Shown here in pieces: positions 8,116 through 16,087 of a stretch of 64,000 bases of DNA. The notes beneath the pieces were generated by a model. That model worked only from the letters and a program-made list of their open reading frames with translations, was not told where the DNA came from and ran no database searches. How positions within the stretch are numbered: the first letter of the stretch is position 1; the number at the start of each line of letters is the position of its first letter. The position numbers and the translations under genes were made by a program. This DNA comes from Burkholderia sp. BCC1644 (GTDB lineage: Bacteria > Pseudomonadota > Gammaproteobacteria > Burkholderiales > Burkholderiaceae): contig NZ_CADFEI010000008.1 in the NCBI RefSeq assembly GCF_902833225.1, positions 326,261-390,260 of the forward strand. The letters run 5' to 3'.

Positions 8116-9396
8116 ATGAAGCAGAAGTCGCAGGCATGGTTCACGGTATTCCTGCTGTTCCTGGTGTATGGCATCAACTACCTCGACCGCGTCGCGCTGT
8201 CGATCGTCGCACCGATCGTGCAGACCGATCTCGGTATCGACGCCGCCCAGATGGGGCTCGTGTTCAGCACGTTCTTCATCGGCTACGCGCTGTTCAATTT
8301 CATCGGCGGACTCGCGTCCGACCGGCTCGGGCCGAAGCTCGTGTACGTGCTGTCGGTCGGGTTGTGGTCGGTGTTCTGCGGGATGACCGCGCTCACCGTC
8401 GGCTTCGTGAGCCTGCTGATCGTGCGACTGCTGTTCGGCATGGCCGAAGGGCCGCTGTGCTCGGCCGCGAACAAGATGGTCAACAACTGGCTGCCGCGTG
8501 ATGCCGCCGCAACCGCGATGGGCCTGCTCAGCGCCGGCTCGCCGCTCGGCGGCGCGATCGCCGGGCCGATCGTCGGCCTGCTGGCCGCGCAGTTCGGCTG
8601 GCGGCCGGCCTTCTGGATCGTGTGCGCGATCGGGCTCGCCTGGGTCGTCGTGTGGATGATGTCGACGTCGGATCGTCCGGCCACGCCGGTGAGCGACGCG
8701 TCGCGCGCGCCCACCGCAACGCTCGCCACATCGATCGCGGCAGACGCGGCAACGCCCGCGCACACGCTGTCGCACTACGTGCGCCAGCCGCGCATCCTCG
8801 CGACCGCGGCCGCGTTCTTCAGCTACAACTACGTGCTGTTCTTCTTCCTGAGCTGGTTCCCGAGTTACCTCGTGCGTGCGCATCACCTGAACATCAAGGA
8901 GATGAGCGTGGCCACCGTCGTACCCTGGCTCGTCGGTACGGTCGGCCTCGCGTGCGGCGGCGCGATCTCGGATGCGCTCTACCGGCTCACCGGCAACCTG
9001 CTGCTGTCGCGCCGGATCGTGCTCGTCACCTGCCTGCTCGGCGCCGGCACGTGCGTGGCCGTCGCGGGCGCCGTGCAGTCGACGCAAGGCGCGGTCGCGC
9101 TGATGTCCGTGTCGCTGTTCTTCCTGTACGTGACGGGCGCGATCTACTGGGCCATCGTGCAGGACGTCGTGCATCCGGGCCGCGTCGGCGGCGTCAGCGG
9201 TTTTCTGCATTGCATGGGCAGCCTGTCGGGCGTGATCGGCCCGGCCGTGACGGGTTTCATCGTCGAACGCAGCGGTTCGTTCACATCGGCGTTCGTGCTG
9301 GCCGGTGCGATCGCACTCGCGGGCGCGGTGCTGGCCGGCGTGTTCGTGCGCGATGCCCGGCCGTCGGAAGTCCTGCGCGAACGCCCCGCGCATTGA
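8116..9396 (+). CDS. MFS transporter, hexuronate/ACS type
   Basis: 426 residues with about 12 membrane helices. Family signals are 'NYLDRVALSIVAP' in loop 1, 'SDRLGPK' in the loop 2-3 region and 'RLLFGMAEGPLCSAANKMV' in helix 4, typical of ExuT/glucarate-like anion symporters. AAGGAGACAG lies directly before the ATG. It follows uxuB by 135 bp on the same strand, so it probably imports the hexuronate or aldonate that feeds UxuB and ManD. A long soluble loop sits between helices 6 and 7 (about residues 190-225). A strong hairpin follows the stop codon. Confidence 0.9.
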   Translation: MKQKSQAWFTVFLLFLVYGINYLDRVALSIVAPIVQTDLGIDAAQMGLVFSTFFIGYALFNFIGGLASDRLGPKLVYVLSVGLWSVFCGMTALTVGFVSLLIVRLLFGMAEGPLCSAANKMVNNWLPRDAAATAMGLLSAGSPLGGAIAGPIVGLLAAQFGWRPAFWIVCAIGLAWVVVWMMSTSDRPATPVSDASRAPTATLATSIAADAATPAHTLSHYVRQPRILATAAAFFSYNYVLFFFLSWFPSYLVRAHHLNIKEMSVATVVPWLVGTVGLACGGAISDALYRLTGNLLLSRRIVLVTCLLGAGTCVAVAGAVQSTQGAVALMSVSLFFLYVTGAIYWAIVQDVVHPGRVGGVSGFLHCMGSLSGVIGPAVTGFIVERSGSFTSAFVLAGAIALAGAVLAGVFVRDARPSEVLRERPAH

Positions 9397-9420
9397 CGTC
9401 GTACCGGGGCGGTCAGCATC

Positions 9421-9445
9421 GCGACGCCGCGCCGCCCGGCGTCGC
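9421..9445 (+). terminator. Hairpin after the hexuronate permease gene
   Basis: GCGACGCC pairs with GGCGTCGC (8 bp, 9-nt loop), 24 bp after the permease stop codon. There is no T-tract, so it may act as an mRNA 3' end or a Rho-assisted stop rather than a classic intrinsic terminator. Confidence 0.45.
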
Positions 9446-9601
9446 GCCCGCCCCGTCAATCATCAGACCTTCGAATATCTCCCATCCGATATCGCGATTT
9501 CCGGGATCGATCGCGCGCCTCTAGACTGGCTACGCGATAGTGAAGCCGCGCCGCCGCAGGCAACGCGCGCCCCCCACAAAAACGATTCCGGGAGATAAGC
9601 C

Positions 9602-10393
9602 ATGTCCGACCGGCAGGCGCGCCGAGGCGCGCTCAAGACACTCGGCCTCGCGGCCGGCACCGCGCTGCTCGCCGCCACGCGCCGGGCTCACGCCGCGGTG
9701 CCCGACACCGCCACGCTGCTGCCCGGCGGCGCCGAGCACCTCGCCGACCTCACGCGCCGCCTCGCGGCCGCACCGAGACGACGCGATTTCAAGACGGTGC
9801 CGATGATCCTCGAGCACCCCGACCAGTGGGATCACGCGGCACTCGCCGAAGTGATCGGCTATCGCGGCGGCCCGAAGCAGGTGTGGGACAACACCGAACT
9901 CGGCGGCCCGTGGCTGAACCTGATGCGCAACTCACTGAACGCGCAGATCTGGTCGTACCGCCATCCGGATTTCCTCGTCGTGTCGGCCACGCACGGCAGC
10001 GCGCATCTCGCGCTGTTCGACCAGGCCGCGTGGGACAAATACGGTCTCGCGAAATTCGCCGGCGCCGCGTTCCCGGCCAACACGCTGCTCGACGCAAAGC
10101 CCGCGCAATCGAAAGGCGTGCAAGACCATGAAGCGCCCGACGGCGCATTCTCGTCGCATGACAACAGCCTCGCCGCGCTGCAGCAGCGCGGCGTCGTGTT
10201 CCTGTCGTGCCACAACGCGATCTGGGAACTCGCGGAACGGCTCGACGGCGCGAACGCGAACCCCGACAAGCTGCCGCTCGACGCGCTCGCGGCCGACCTG
10301 ACCAACCACGTGATCCCGTCGGCAATCGTCACGCCGGGCGCGGTCGGCACGCTGCCCGAGTTGCAGCAGGCCGGTTTCACGTACGCGAAATGA
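9602..10393 (+). CDS. Tat-exported DsrE/DsrF-like periplasmic protein
   Basis: 263 residues. The N-terminus 'RQARRGALKTLGLAAGTALLAA' region looks like a twin-arginine signal ending near 'RAHA|AV', which implies export of a folded protein. The C-terminal half matches the DsrE-like pattern: 'GVVFLSCHNAIWELAERL', followed by 'VTPGAVGTLPELQQAGFTYAK', where other members have a Cys then 'VPxGVxExxxLQxxGYAY'. The single Cys could carry a sulfane sulfur. It starts a tightly packed cluster (ATGA overlap with the next gene) that ends in thiosulfate dehydrogenase, which supports a sulfur-handling role. The DsrE assignment is from pattern only; substrate unknown. Confidence 0.6.
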   Translation: MSDRQARRGALKTLGLAAGTALLAATRRAHAAVPDTATLLPGGAEHLADLTRRLAAAPRRRDFKTVPMILEHPDQWDHAALAEVIGYRGGPKQVWDNTELGGPWLNLMRNSLNAQIWSYRHPDFLVVSATHGSAHLALFDQAAWDKYGLAKFAGAAFPANTLLDAKPAQSKGVQDHEAPDGAFSSHDNSLAALQQRGVVFLSCHNAIWELAERLDGANANPDKLPLDALAADLTNHVIPSAIVTPGAVGTLPELQQAGFTYAK

Positions 10394-11457
10394 GCGCCGC
10401 GATGACACCGATCCACACCAAACCGAAATTGCAATCGCCTTTGCGCCGCCGCCGGCGCGCGCTGCGGGCCGCGCTGGCGGCCTGGCTGTGCGGCGTGTCG
10501 GCGCTCGCGCTCGCCGCCACCGACGCGACCGTCTTTCCGCCCTGGCAGGACGGCCGCAACAACGATGCGATCCATCGCGGCCTCGAATTCACGGTGCCGC
10601 AGGTCGACGTGCTCGCCGATTTCCACGGCGACCTCACCGCACCGAAGCTCGTGCTGTACGTCGGCGGCAACTACTTCTTCGCGATGGCGCCGCTCGTCGC
10701 GAAGTTCGAGGAAGACCATCCCGAGTACCGCGGCCGCATCTACTGGGAAACGATCCCGCCCGGGCTGCTCGTGAAGCAGATCCAGGCGGGCGGCACGATC
10801 ACCGTCGGCAACATGACGTGGACGGTCAAGCCCGACGCGTATTTCGCGGGGCTCGGCAAGATCAACGGCCTGATCGCGGACGGCACGCTCGCGGGCCCGG
10901 CCGTGCCGTACGTGACGAACCAGCTGACGATCATGGTGCGCGCCGGCAACCCGAAGCGCATCGCGTCGCTGAACGATCTCGCGCGGGCCGACGTGAAGCT
11001 CGCGATGCCGAACCCGGCATTCGAAGGCGTCGCGCGACAGATCCGCGCGTCGCTCGTGAAGGCCGGCGGCGACCCGCTCGCACGCGCCGTCTACGACGAC
11101 AAGGTGCATGCCGGCACGACCGAACTCACGCACATCCATCATCGGGAAACCGCGCTGTTCCTGATGCAGGGGCGCGCGGACGCGGGCGTGCTGTGGCAAT
11201 CCGAAGCGGCGTTCCAGGAACAGGTCGGGCATCCGCTGATGCACATCGACATTCCGGCCGCGCAGAATACGACGGCGATCTATGCCGGCGCGATGGTGAA
11301 GGACGCGCCGCATCCGGAAGCCGCGCGCGCGTGGCTGGCGTTCATCCGGTCGCCGGAAGCGTTCCGGATCTTCGAGCGCTACGGGTTCGGCCGATACGAT
11401 GCGACGCGGCCGACGCAGCACCTCGCGCCGCAGCAGGACGGGCCCGCCGCCGGCTGA
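10390..11457 (+). CDS. Periplasmic substrate-binding protein, ModA/SBP_bac_11-like
   Basis: 355 residues. The start at 10390 overlaps the previous stop as ATGA. An N-terminal signal peptide runs through 'AALAAWLCGVSALALAA'. The mature part reads as a type II periplasmic binding protein: 'LVLYVGGNYFFAMAPLVAKFEEDHP', 'YVTNQLTIMVRAGNPKRI', 'ALFLMQGRADAGVLWQSEA' and 'HPEAARAWLAFIRSPEA', the last being the usual C-terminal helix of molybdate/sulfate-type binding proteins. No ABC permease or ATPase is encoded next to it. It sits between a DsrE-like protein and two cytochromes c, so it may present an oxyanion or sulfur compound to TsdA rather than serve an ABC importer (inference). Confidence 0.75.
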   Translation: MSAAMTPIHTKPKLQSPLRRRRRALRAALAAWLCGVSALALAATDATVFPPWQDGRNNDAIHRGLEFTVPQVDVLADFHGDLTAPKLVLYVGGNYFFAMAPLVAKFEEDHPEYRGRIYWETIPPGLLVKQIQAGGTITVGNMTWTVKPDAYFAGLGKINGLIADGTLAGPAVPYVTNQLTIMVRAGNPKRIASLNDLARADVKLAMPNPAFEGVARQIRASLVKAGGDPLARAVYDDKVHAGTTELTHIHHRETALFLMQGRADAGVLWQSEAAFQEQVGHPLMHIDIPAAQNTTAIYAGAMVKDAPHPEAARAWLAFIRSPEAFRIFERYGFGRYDATRPTQHLAPQQDGPAAG

Positions 11458-11513
11458 CGGCCGGTCGCGCCACCGCACGGGGCGTACACCACATACAACA
11501 AGGAGGGGGACAC

Positions 11514-12212
11514 GTGAACGATACGGTCGAGACACCGCGAGAACCATCGCGACGCCGGTTCGCGCCGCTGCTGCTCGCCGCGGCCGCGCTGTTCGCCGGC
11601 CACGCGCACGCGGAGGACGCAACGTCCGGCAAGACGATCGCGACTCAGGGCACGGCGACGGGCGTCGCCGCCTGCATCGGCTGCCACGGCAGTCAGGGCG
11701 AAGGCAACGCGGCGGCCGGCTTCCCGCGCCTCGCGGGCACGAATGCAGCGTACCTGTCCGCGCAGCTTGCCGCGTTCGCGGACGGCAGCCGCCAGAACCC
11801 GGTCATGCAGCCGCTCTCGAAACTGCTGTCGCCGCACGAGCGCGACGCCGTCTCCGCGTACTTCGCGAGCCTGCCCGCGCCGGCCGGCGTCTTCACGCCC
11901 GACGATGCGTCGATCGATCCGACGAACACCGGCGCGTGGCTCGCCACGCGCGGGCGCTGGTCGCAGGGCCTGCCCGCGTGCGCCCAATGTCACGGCCCCG
12001 GCGGCCTCGGCGTCGGCACCGCGTTTCCGCCGCTCGCGGGCCAGCCGGCCGCGTATGTCGCCGGCCAGTTGAACGGCTGGAAACACGGCACGCGTCCGCC
12101 CGGGCCAATGGGATTGATGCCGATGATCGCCGGCAAGCTGTCCGACGCCGACATCGACGCGGTGGCCGCCTACTATGCGCGCGGCGGCACCGCACAAGGA
12201 GACAAGCGATGA
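11514..12212 (+). CDS. Diheme cytochrome c, c4/TsdB-like
   Basis: 232 residues from a GTG start with AAGGAGGGGG 8 bp upstream. A signal peptide ends near 'GHAHA|ED'. Two class I c-type heme sites are present, CIGCH at residues 54-58 and CAQCH at 156-160. Distal Met candidates lie in 'NPVMQPLS' and 'GLMPMIAGKLSDAD'. The two similar halves fit cytochrome c4, and the place directly before tsdA fits TsdB, the electron acceptor that pairs with thiosulfate dehydrogenase. It would pass electrons to a terminal oxidase on the periplasmic side. It overlaps the next start by 4 bp, so translation is probably coupled. Confidence 0.85.
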   Translation: MNDTVETPREPSRRRFAPLLLAAAALFAGHAHAEDATSGKTIATQGTATGVAACIGCHGSQGEGNAAAGFPRLAGTNAAYLSAQLAAFADGSRQNPVMQPLSKLLSPHERDAVSAYFASLPAPAGVFTPDDASIDPTNTGAWLATRGRWSQGLPACAQCHGPGGLGVGTAFPPLAGQPAAYVAGQLNGWKHGTRPPGPMGLMPMIAGKLSDADIDAVAAYYARGGTAQGDKR

Positions 12213-13150
12213 TCGACCGCACGACGCTGATCCGCCACGCCCGCGCGACGCTGCTCGGCATGGCCTGGTTGCCCGCGCTCGCGTTCGCGGCGACCCCGCA
12301 GGACGCACCGGCCGCCGCATCCTCACCCGCGACCGCCCCCGCCGCCGCCGCGCCGGCACCCAGGCCGTTCACGCCGCCGCCCGAATCGGCGATCCCTGCC
12401 GACGACTTCGGCAAGACCGTGAAACTCGGCGAGCAGATCTTCCTGCACACGCCCGAGTTCGCGGGCAAGTACGTCGGCAACAAGCTGACCTGTGCGAGCT
12501 GTCACCTCGACGCGGGCCGCCGGCCCGATTCGAGCCCGATGTGGGCCGCGTACCTGCTGTATCCGGCGTACCGCAGCAAGAACGGCCACGTGAACACGTT
12601 CGCCGAACGCCTGCAGGGATGCTTCCGCTACAGCATGAACGGCAAGGCGCCGCCGGCCGGCGACCCGGTCCTCGTCGCGCTCGAGACGTATTCGTACTGG
12701 CTTGCAAAGGGCGCGCCGGTCGGCACGAAGCTGCCGGGCCAGGGATTCCCGAAACTGCCGCCGCCCGCGCAGACAGCCGACTACGCACGCGGTGCAGCCG
12801 TCTACACGCAGCACTGCGCGCTGTGTCACGGCGCGGACGGTCAGGGTCAGTCGAGCGGCGGCAAGCCGGCGTTCCCGGCACTGTGGGGCGCACGCTCGTT
12901 CAACTGGGGCGCGGGGATGGGCGACATCCGCAATGCAGCCGGCTTCATCAAGGCCAACATGCCGCTCGGGCTCGGCGGAACGTTGACCGATCAGGAAGCG
13001 TGGGACGTCGCGACTTTCATGGACAGCCACGAACGCCCGCAGGACCCGCGCTTCACGGGCTCCGTGCAGGACACACGCGCGAAGTTCCACGATTCGCCCG
13101 ACTCGATGTACGGGCGCAACGTGAACGGCCGCGTGCTCGGCGCGCCCTGA
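12209..13150 (+). CDS. tsdA: Thiosulfate dehydrogenase TsdA (diheme cytochrome c)
   Basis: 313 residues with a signal peptide (cleavage near residue 28) and an Ala/Pro-rich linker to residue 58. Heme sites are CASCH (95-99) and CALCH (203-207). Between them 'ERLQGCFRYSMNG' holds Cys138, placed like the unusual axial Cys ligand of heme 1 in TsdA. 'KANMPLG' near residue 251 gives the Met ligand candidate for heme 2. TsdA oxidises two thiosulfates to tetrathionate, or the reverse, in the periplasm. The diheme cytochrome upstream is its likely electron partner. The gene is last in a four-gene plus-strand cluster and is followed by a 12-bp hairpin. Confidence 0.88.
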   Translation: MIDRTTLIRHARATLLGMAWLPALAFAATPQDAPAAASSPATAPAAAAPAPRPFTPPPESAIPADDFGKTVKLGEQIFLHTPEFAGKYVGNKLTCASCHLDAGRRPDSSPMWAAYLLYPAYRSKNGHVNTFAERLQGCFRYSMNGKAPPAGDPVLVALETYSYWLAKGAPVGTKLPGQGFPKLPPPAQTADYARGAAVYTQHCALCHGADGQGQSSGGKPAFPALWGARSFNWGAGMGDIRNAAGFIKANMPLGLGGTLTDQEAWDVATFMDSHERPQDPRFTGSVQDTRAKFHDSPDSMYGRNVNGRVLGAP

Positions 13151-13154
13151 CGAC

Positions 13155-13187
13155 CGGCCGCGCCGGTCGAGCCGGCCGGCGCGGCCG
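13155..13187. terminator. Bidirectional hairpin between tsdA and the convergent propeller gene
   Basis: CGGCCGCGCCGG (13155-13166) pairs perfectly with CCGGCGCGGCCG (13176-13187) over a 9-nt loop. It fills the 43-bp gap between two convergent stop codons. No T-tract is present on either strand. Confidence 0.6.
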
Positions 13188-13193
13188 ACGCGG

Positions 13194-15119
13194 TCACGGA
13201 TGCCAGCGATACACGACGATGCTCGACCCGTTGTAGTTGTCCTTCGTGATCACGTACTCGCCGGTCGAGCGCAGGTACGCGCGCACGCCGTACATCGAGT
13301 CGACGTCGTTGCCGACATCCATCGTCGACGTGTTCGAATTCGTCAGCGTCGTGACGAGCGCACCGGTGTTCAGGTCGAACACATCGATGTTCGGCACCGT
13401 GTGCACGTAGCCGACGAACAGGTAGTGGCCGGCCGCCGCGATCGACTTCGGGTTCGCGCTCGTCAGGTTGATCACCGGGTTCGGCGCATTCGTGTTGCCG
13501 TTCTTCCAGCCGTGATAGACCTCGATGTGCCCGTTCATCGCGGTCCAGTCCCAATTGCCCGCAAGGCCCTGCGCGAGAATCATCGTGTCGCTGTCGGCCT
13601 GGTAGATGATGCGCGTGACCGGCGCGACGCTGGTCGGCACGGGCGTCGTCGTCGCCTTGCCCCACGACGGCTTGCCGGTCGCGTCGAAGCCCGTCATCGG
13701 GTAGCGCGCAATCACGTTCGATCCGTTCAACCCGGCCCACACGTCGCCGTTGCCGTCGATGTCGAAACCGGCCGTCACCTGCAGCGTCGTGTTGAACGGC
13801 TTGCCCGGCAGCGAACCGGCCGGAATCGCGATGTAGCCGCTCGCGGTGTTGAAGTAATAGAAGTTGAAGTTGCCGGGGTTCTGGCCCGACGCGACGAGGA
13901 TCCGGTTGCCGCCGACGTTCACGACCTGGCCGAAATGCTGGCCGCGCTGGTAGTCGTTCATGTCGAGGCGCGGGTCCTTCGGATAGGTGAACGGGTCGAC
14001 CGTGTTCGCGACGAAGGTGCCGCCCGCCGAGCCCGTATACACGTTGTTGCCGCTGTAGAACAACGTGCCGTCCGTCACCGGATCGGGCGCGGCGATCCCC
14101 TCGAAGTTCAGCGCCTGCAGCTTCCACTGCAGCGCGCCCGTCGGGCTGTACGAATGGAGGTCGGTGCTGCCGTTGCGGCCGAGGTCCCAGCCGCCGCCCC
14201 ATGCATTGTTCAGCACGTACAGGTTGCCGGCCGAATCCTTGCCGAGCGCGGCGACGCGCGTGAAGCGCTTGTCGCCGACCTGCCCCTTGATGCCCGTCGT
14301 CGTGTCGAGATAGCCGCCCTGCACGCCGAACGTGCCGACCTGTACGGGCAAACCGAGCAGCCCGGTGTAGACCTTGATGTTCATGTCGGGCCCTTCGTCG
14401 CCCACCATCAACCGGCCCAGCGACGCATCGAAGAACAGCGACGCCGGCCGCGCGCCGGCCGCCATCTGGATCGTGCTCATCGCGGTGCCGGTCGCGCTGA
14501 ACTGCGCGACGACGCCCGCACTCTTGCGCGCGACCCACAGGTTGCCGGCCGCGTCGAGCGCCAGCGCGCCCGGTCCCGATACGCCGATGTCGCGCTGCCA
14601 TACGCCGTCGGTCGTATAGACGCGCACGCGATTGCCGTAGAAGTCGCTCACGTACAGCAGGTTGCCGCCCGTCGCGAGGCCCGTGATCACGTCCGCGTAC
14701 TGGATGCCCGTCCACGTGCTGACCGGGATGCGCAGGTCGCGCTGGTTCGAGCTTCGGTTGTAGCGGCCCACCGAACCGCTGCCGAACGTGCGGTTGTAGC
14801 CGAGCGCGACGAACAGCGACGTCGAATTGCCGGTGATCGCCCCGCCCTGGAATTCGTCGTGGATACCGATCGTGCCGAGCGACTGGCCGTTCTGGTAGAG
14901 CGCGACGCCGCCCGCGTTCTCGTCCCAGCGCGACGCCGTGTAGATCACGCCTTCGGGCGCGACCCACATCGAGCGCGCGCCGTTGCCGACGTGCGAGACC
15001 AGCGTGCCGTACGTGTTCGCGAGCCAGTCCGTCGAGTACTGCACCTGCGCGTGACTCGCCGGCGCCAGCATCGCCATGCACATTCCAAGCAACGCCGCGC
15101 GAATTTGTTTCATTGACAT
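13194..15119 (-). CDS. Secreted NHL/beta-propeller-like protein of unknown function
   Basis: 641 residues from the ATG at 15119, preceded by GGGAG about 8 bp upstream. A signal peptide ends near 'APASHA|Q'. The mature protein is a chain of blade-like units with 'GPGALALDAAGNLWVARKSAG', 'LGKDSAGNLYVLNNAWGG', 'VTAGFDIDGNGDVWAGLNGSN' and 'KSIAAAGHYLFVGYVH'; the 'D.AGNLWV/YV' strands are typical of NHL or SMP-30-type propellers. No catalytic motif, lipobox or membrane anchor is seen. It is a stand-alone gene facing the sulfur cluster. Function unknown; a periplasmic or extracellular binding scaffold or lactonase-like enzyme is possible. Confidence 0.72.
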   Translation of the reverse strand: MSMKQIRAALLGMCMAMLAPASHAQVQYSTDWLANTYGTLVSHVGNGARSMWVAPEGVIYTASRWDENAGGVALYQNGQSLGTIGIHDEFQGGAITGNSTSLFVALGYNRTFGSGSVGRYNRSSNQRDLRIPVSTWTGIQYADVITGLATGGNLLYVSDFYGNRVRVYTTDGVWQRDIGVSGPGALALDAAGNLWVARKSAGVVAQFSATGTAMSTIQMAAGARPASLFFDASLGRLMVGDEGPDMNIKVYTGLLGLPVQVGTFGVQGGYLDTTTGIKGQVGDKRFTRVAALGKDSAGNLYVLNNAWGGGWDLGRNGSTDLHSYSPTGALQWKLQALNFEGIAAPDPVTDGTLFYSGNNVYTGSAGGTFVANTVDPFTYPKDPRLDMNDYQRGQHFGQVVNVGGNRILVASGQNPGNFNFYYFNTASGYIAIPAGSLPGKPFNTTLQVTAGFDIDGNGDVWAGLNGSNVIARYPMTGFDATGKPSWGKATTTPVPTSVAPVTRIIYQADSDTMILAQGLAGNWDWTAMNGHIEVYHGWKNGNTNAPNPVINLTSANPKSIAAAGHYLFVGYVHTVPNIDVFDLNTGALVTTLTNSNTSTMDVGNDVDSMYGVRAYLRSTGEYVITKDNYNGSSIVVYRWHP

Positions 15120-15562
15120 GAATAATGCTCCCAGACGATCAATGGTCGACACTGTAAATCGCGGCGCATGAAATATTGGTGATTCCGGCAAAAGCGCATT
15201 CGCCGTTATCCCGAATTATTCACTCCGCGCCTTTTGCCGTCCGGCGCTTTTTCGTCAACGAAGGTAAAACCCGCGAAACCACGCCGCAACGGCTTGCCGG
15301 CCGCACGATTTCGGTGCTTTCCCCGGCATTTTCTTCCGGGTCGATCAATGCGAATACGTCATTTTTTCTGACATGCCCGCATTGCTTTTTCATTCCCCGG
15401 AATTCGTTTCAATGATTACAAATCGAAATTGAAATGAAAGAGAAAAAATAATATTCGGCCCGATCGATTTTTCGCGATCTGGCGCACCGGGGGAGCGGGA
15501 GGGGAAAGAGGAATGCGGCGGGCAAACCGCGCACCGGCGATGCCGGCACGCGCAGCGATCGT
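15120..15562. other. Gene-free, AT-richer intergenic stretch
   Basis: 443 bp between the propeller gene and the GFA gene, both minus strand. It is clearly richer in A/T than its neighbours (runs such as GAAAGAGAAAAAATAATATT near 15432-15451). It should hold the propeller gene's promoter and the GFA transcript end. I see no convincing ORF, RNA or repeat. Confidence 0.5.
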
Positions 15563-15994
15563 TCAGGCCGCCGGGTCGAGCGTCGGGCCGTCCCAGCCGT
15601 CGAGGTATTTCGGCAGCGCATCGACGACGTCGATCACGCGTTGCCGGTAGAACAGGTGCATCGTCGGCCGCAGGTCGCCGGGCAATTGCCCGCCGTGCGC
15701 ACGCGCGGCCAGGCTGTTCGGCACGACGCGCATGTCGAGCCGGTTCGTCCCGAACACGATCTCGCCGCACGACGCACACCACGTGCGCGACATCGACTTC
15801 TGCGGATGCGGAAACGTCGCGTGGCTGCCGTCGATGCTTACCTGCTCCGGCGACCATGCGGTTGCGGACAGCATCGGCGTGCCGTAGAAGTCGCGGCACG
15901 TCGTGCAGTGGCAGTTCGCGCGCGCCGCCGGTTCGCCACGCAGCGTGACGGTCACGGCACCGCACCGGCAGCGCGCGGAAAGCGTTCGGGTCAT
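15563..15994 (-). CDS. GFA-family (CENP-V/GFA) zinc-binding protein
   Basis: 143 residues from the ATG at 15994, which has GGAGACGAC just upstream. A longer frame to 16033 lacks a ribosome site. The GFA fold is recognised by 'CRCGAVTVTLRG', 'ANCHCTTCRDFYGTP', 'FPHPQKSMSRTWCASCGE' and 'DLRPTMHLFYR'. The Cys pairs in CRC, CHCTTC and CASC are the zinc ligands. Family members include glutathione-dependent formaldehyde-activating enzymes, but most are uncharacterised, so no reaction is assigned. It lies 93 bp downstream of a porin gene on the same strand. Confidence 0.85.
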   Translation of the reverse strand: MTRTLSARCRCGAVTVTLRGEPAARANCHCTTCRDFYGTPMLSATAWSPEQVSIDGSHATFPHPQKSMSRTWCASCGEIVFGTNRLDMRVVPNSLAARAHGGQLPGDLRPTMHLFYRQRVIDVVDALPKYLDGWDGPTLDPAA

Positions 15995-16087
15995 GTCGTC
16001 TCCTCTGAAAGGGAGGCGACAGTATAGGAGCATGCATCGAGGCCCGCATCGACCGCGGGCCCCGTTGCGCGTGCAACGACCGCTGCG

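Noticed and set aside
7387..9459. 690-codon frame opposite uxuB and the MFS gene
   Set aside because: Antisense shadow; repetitive Arg/Asp/His content and no recognised domain.
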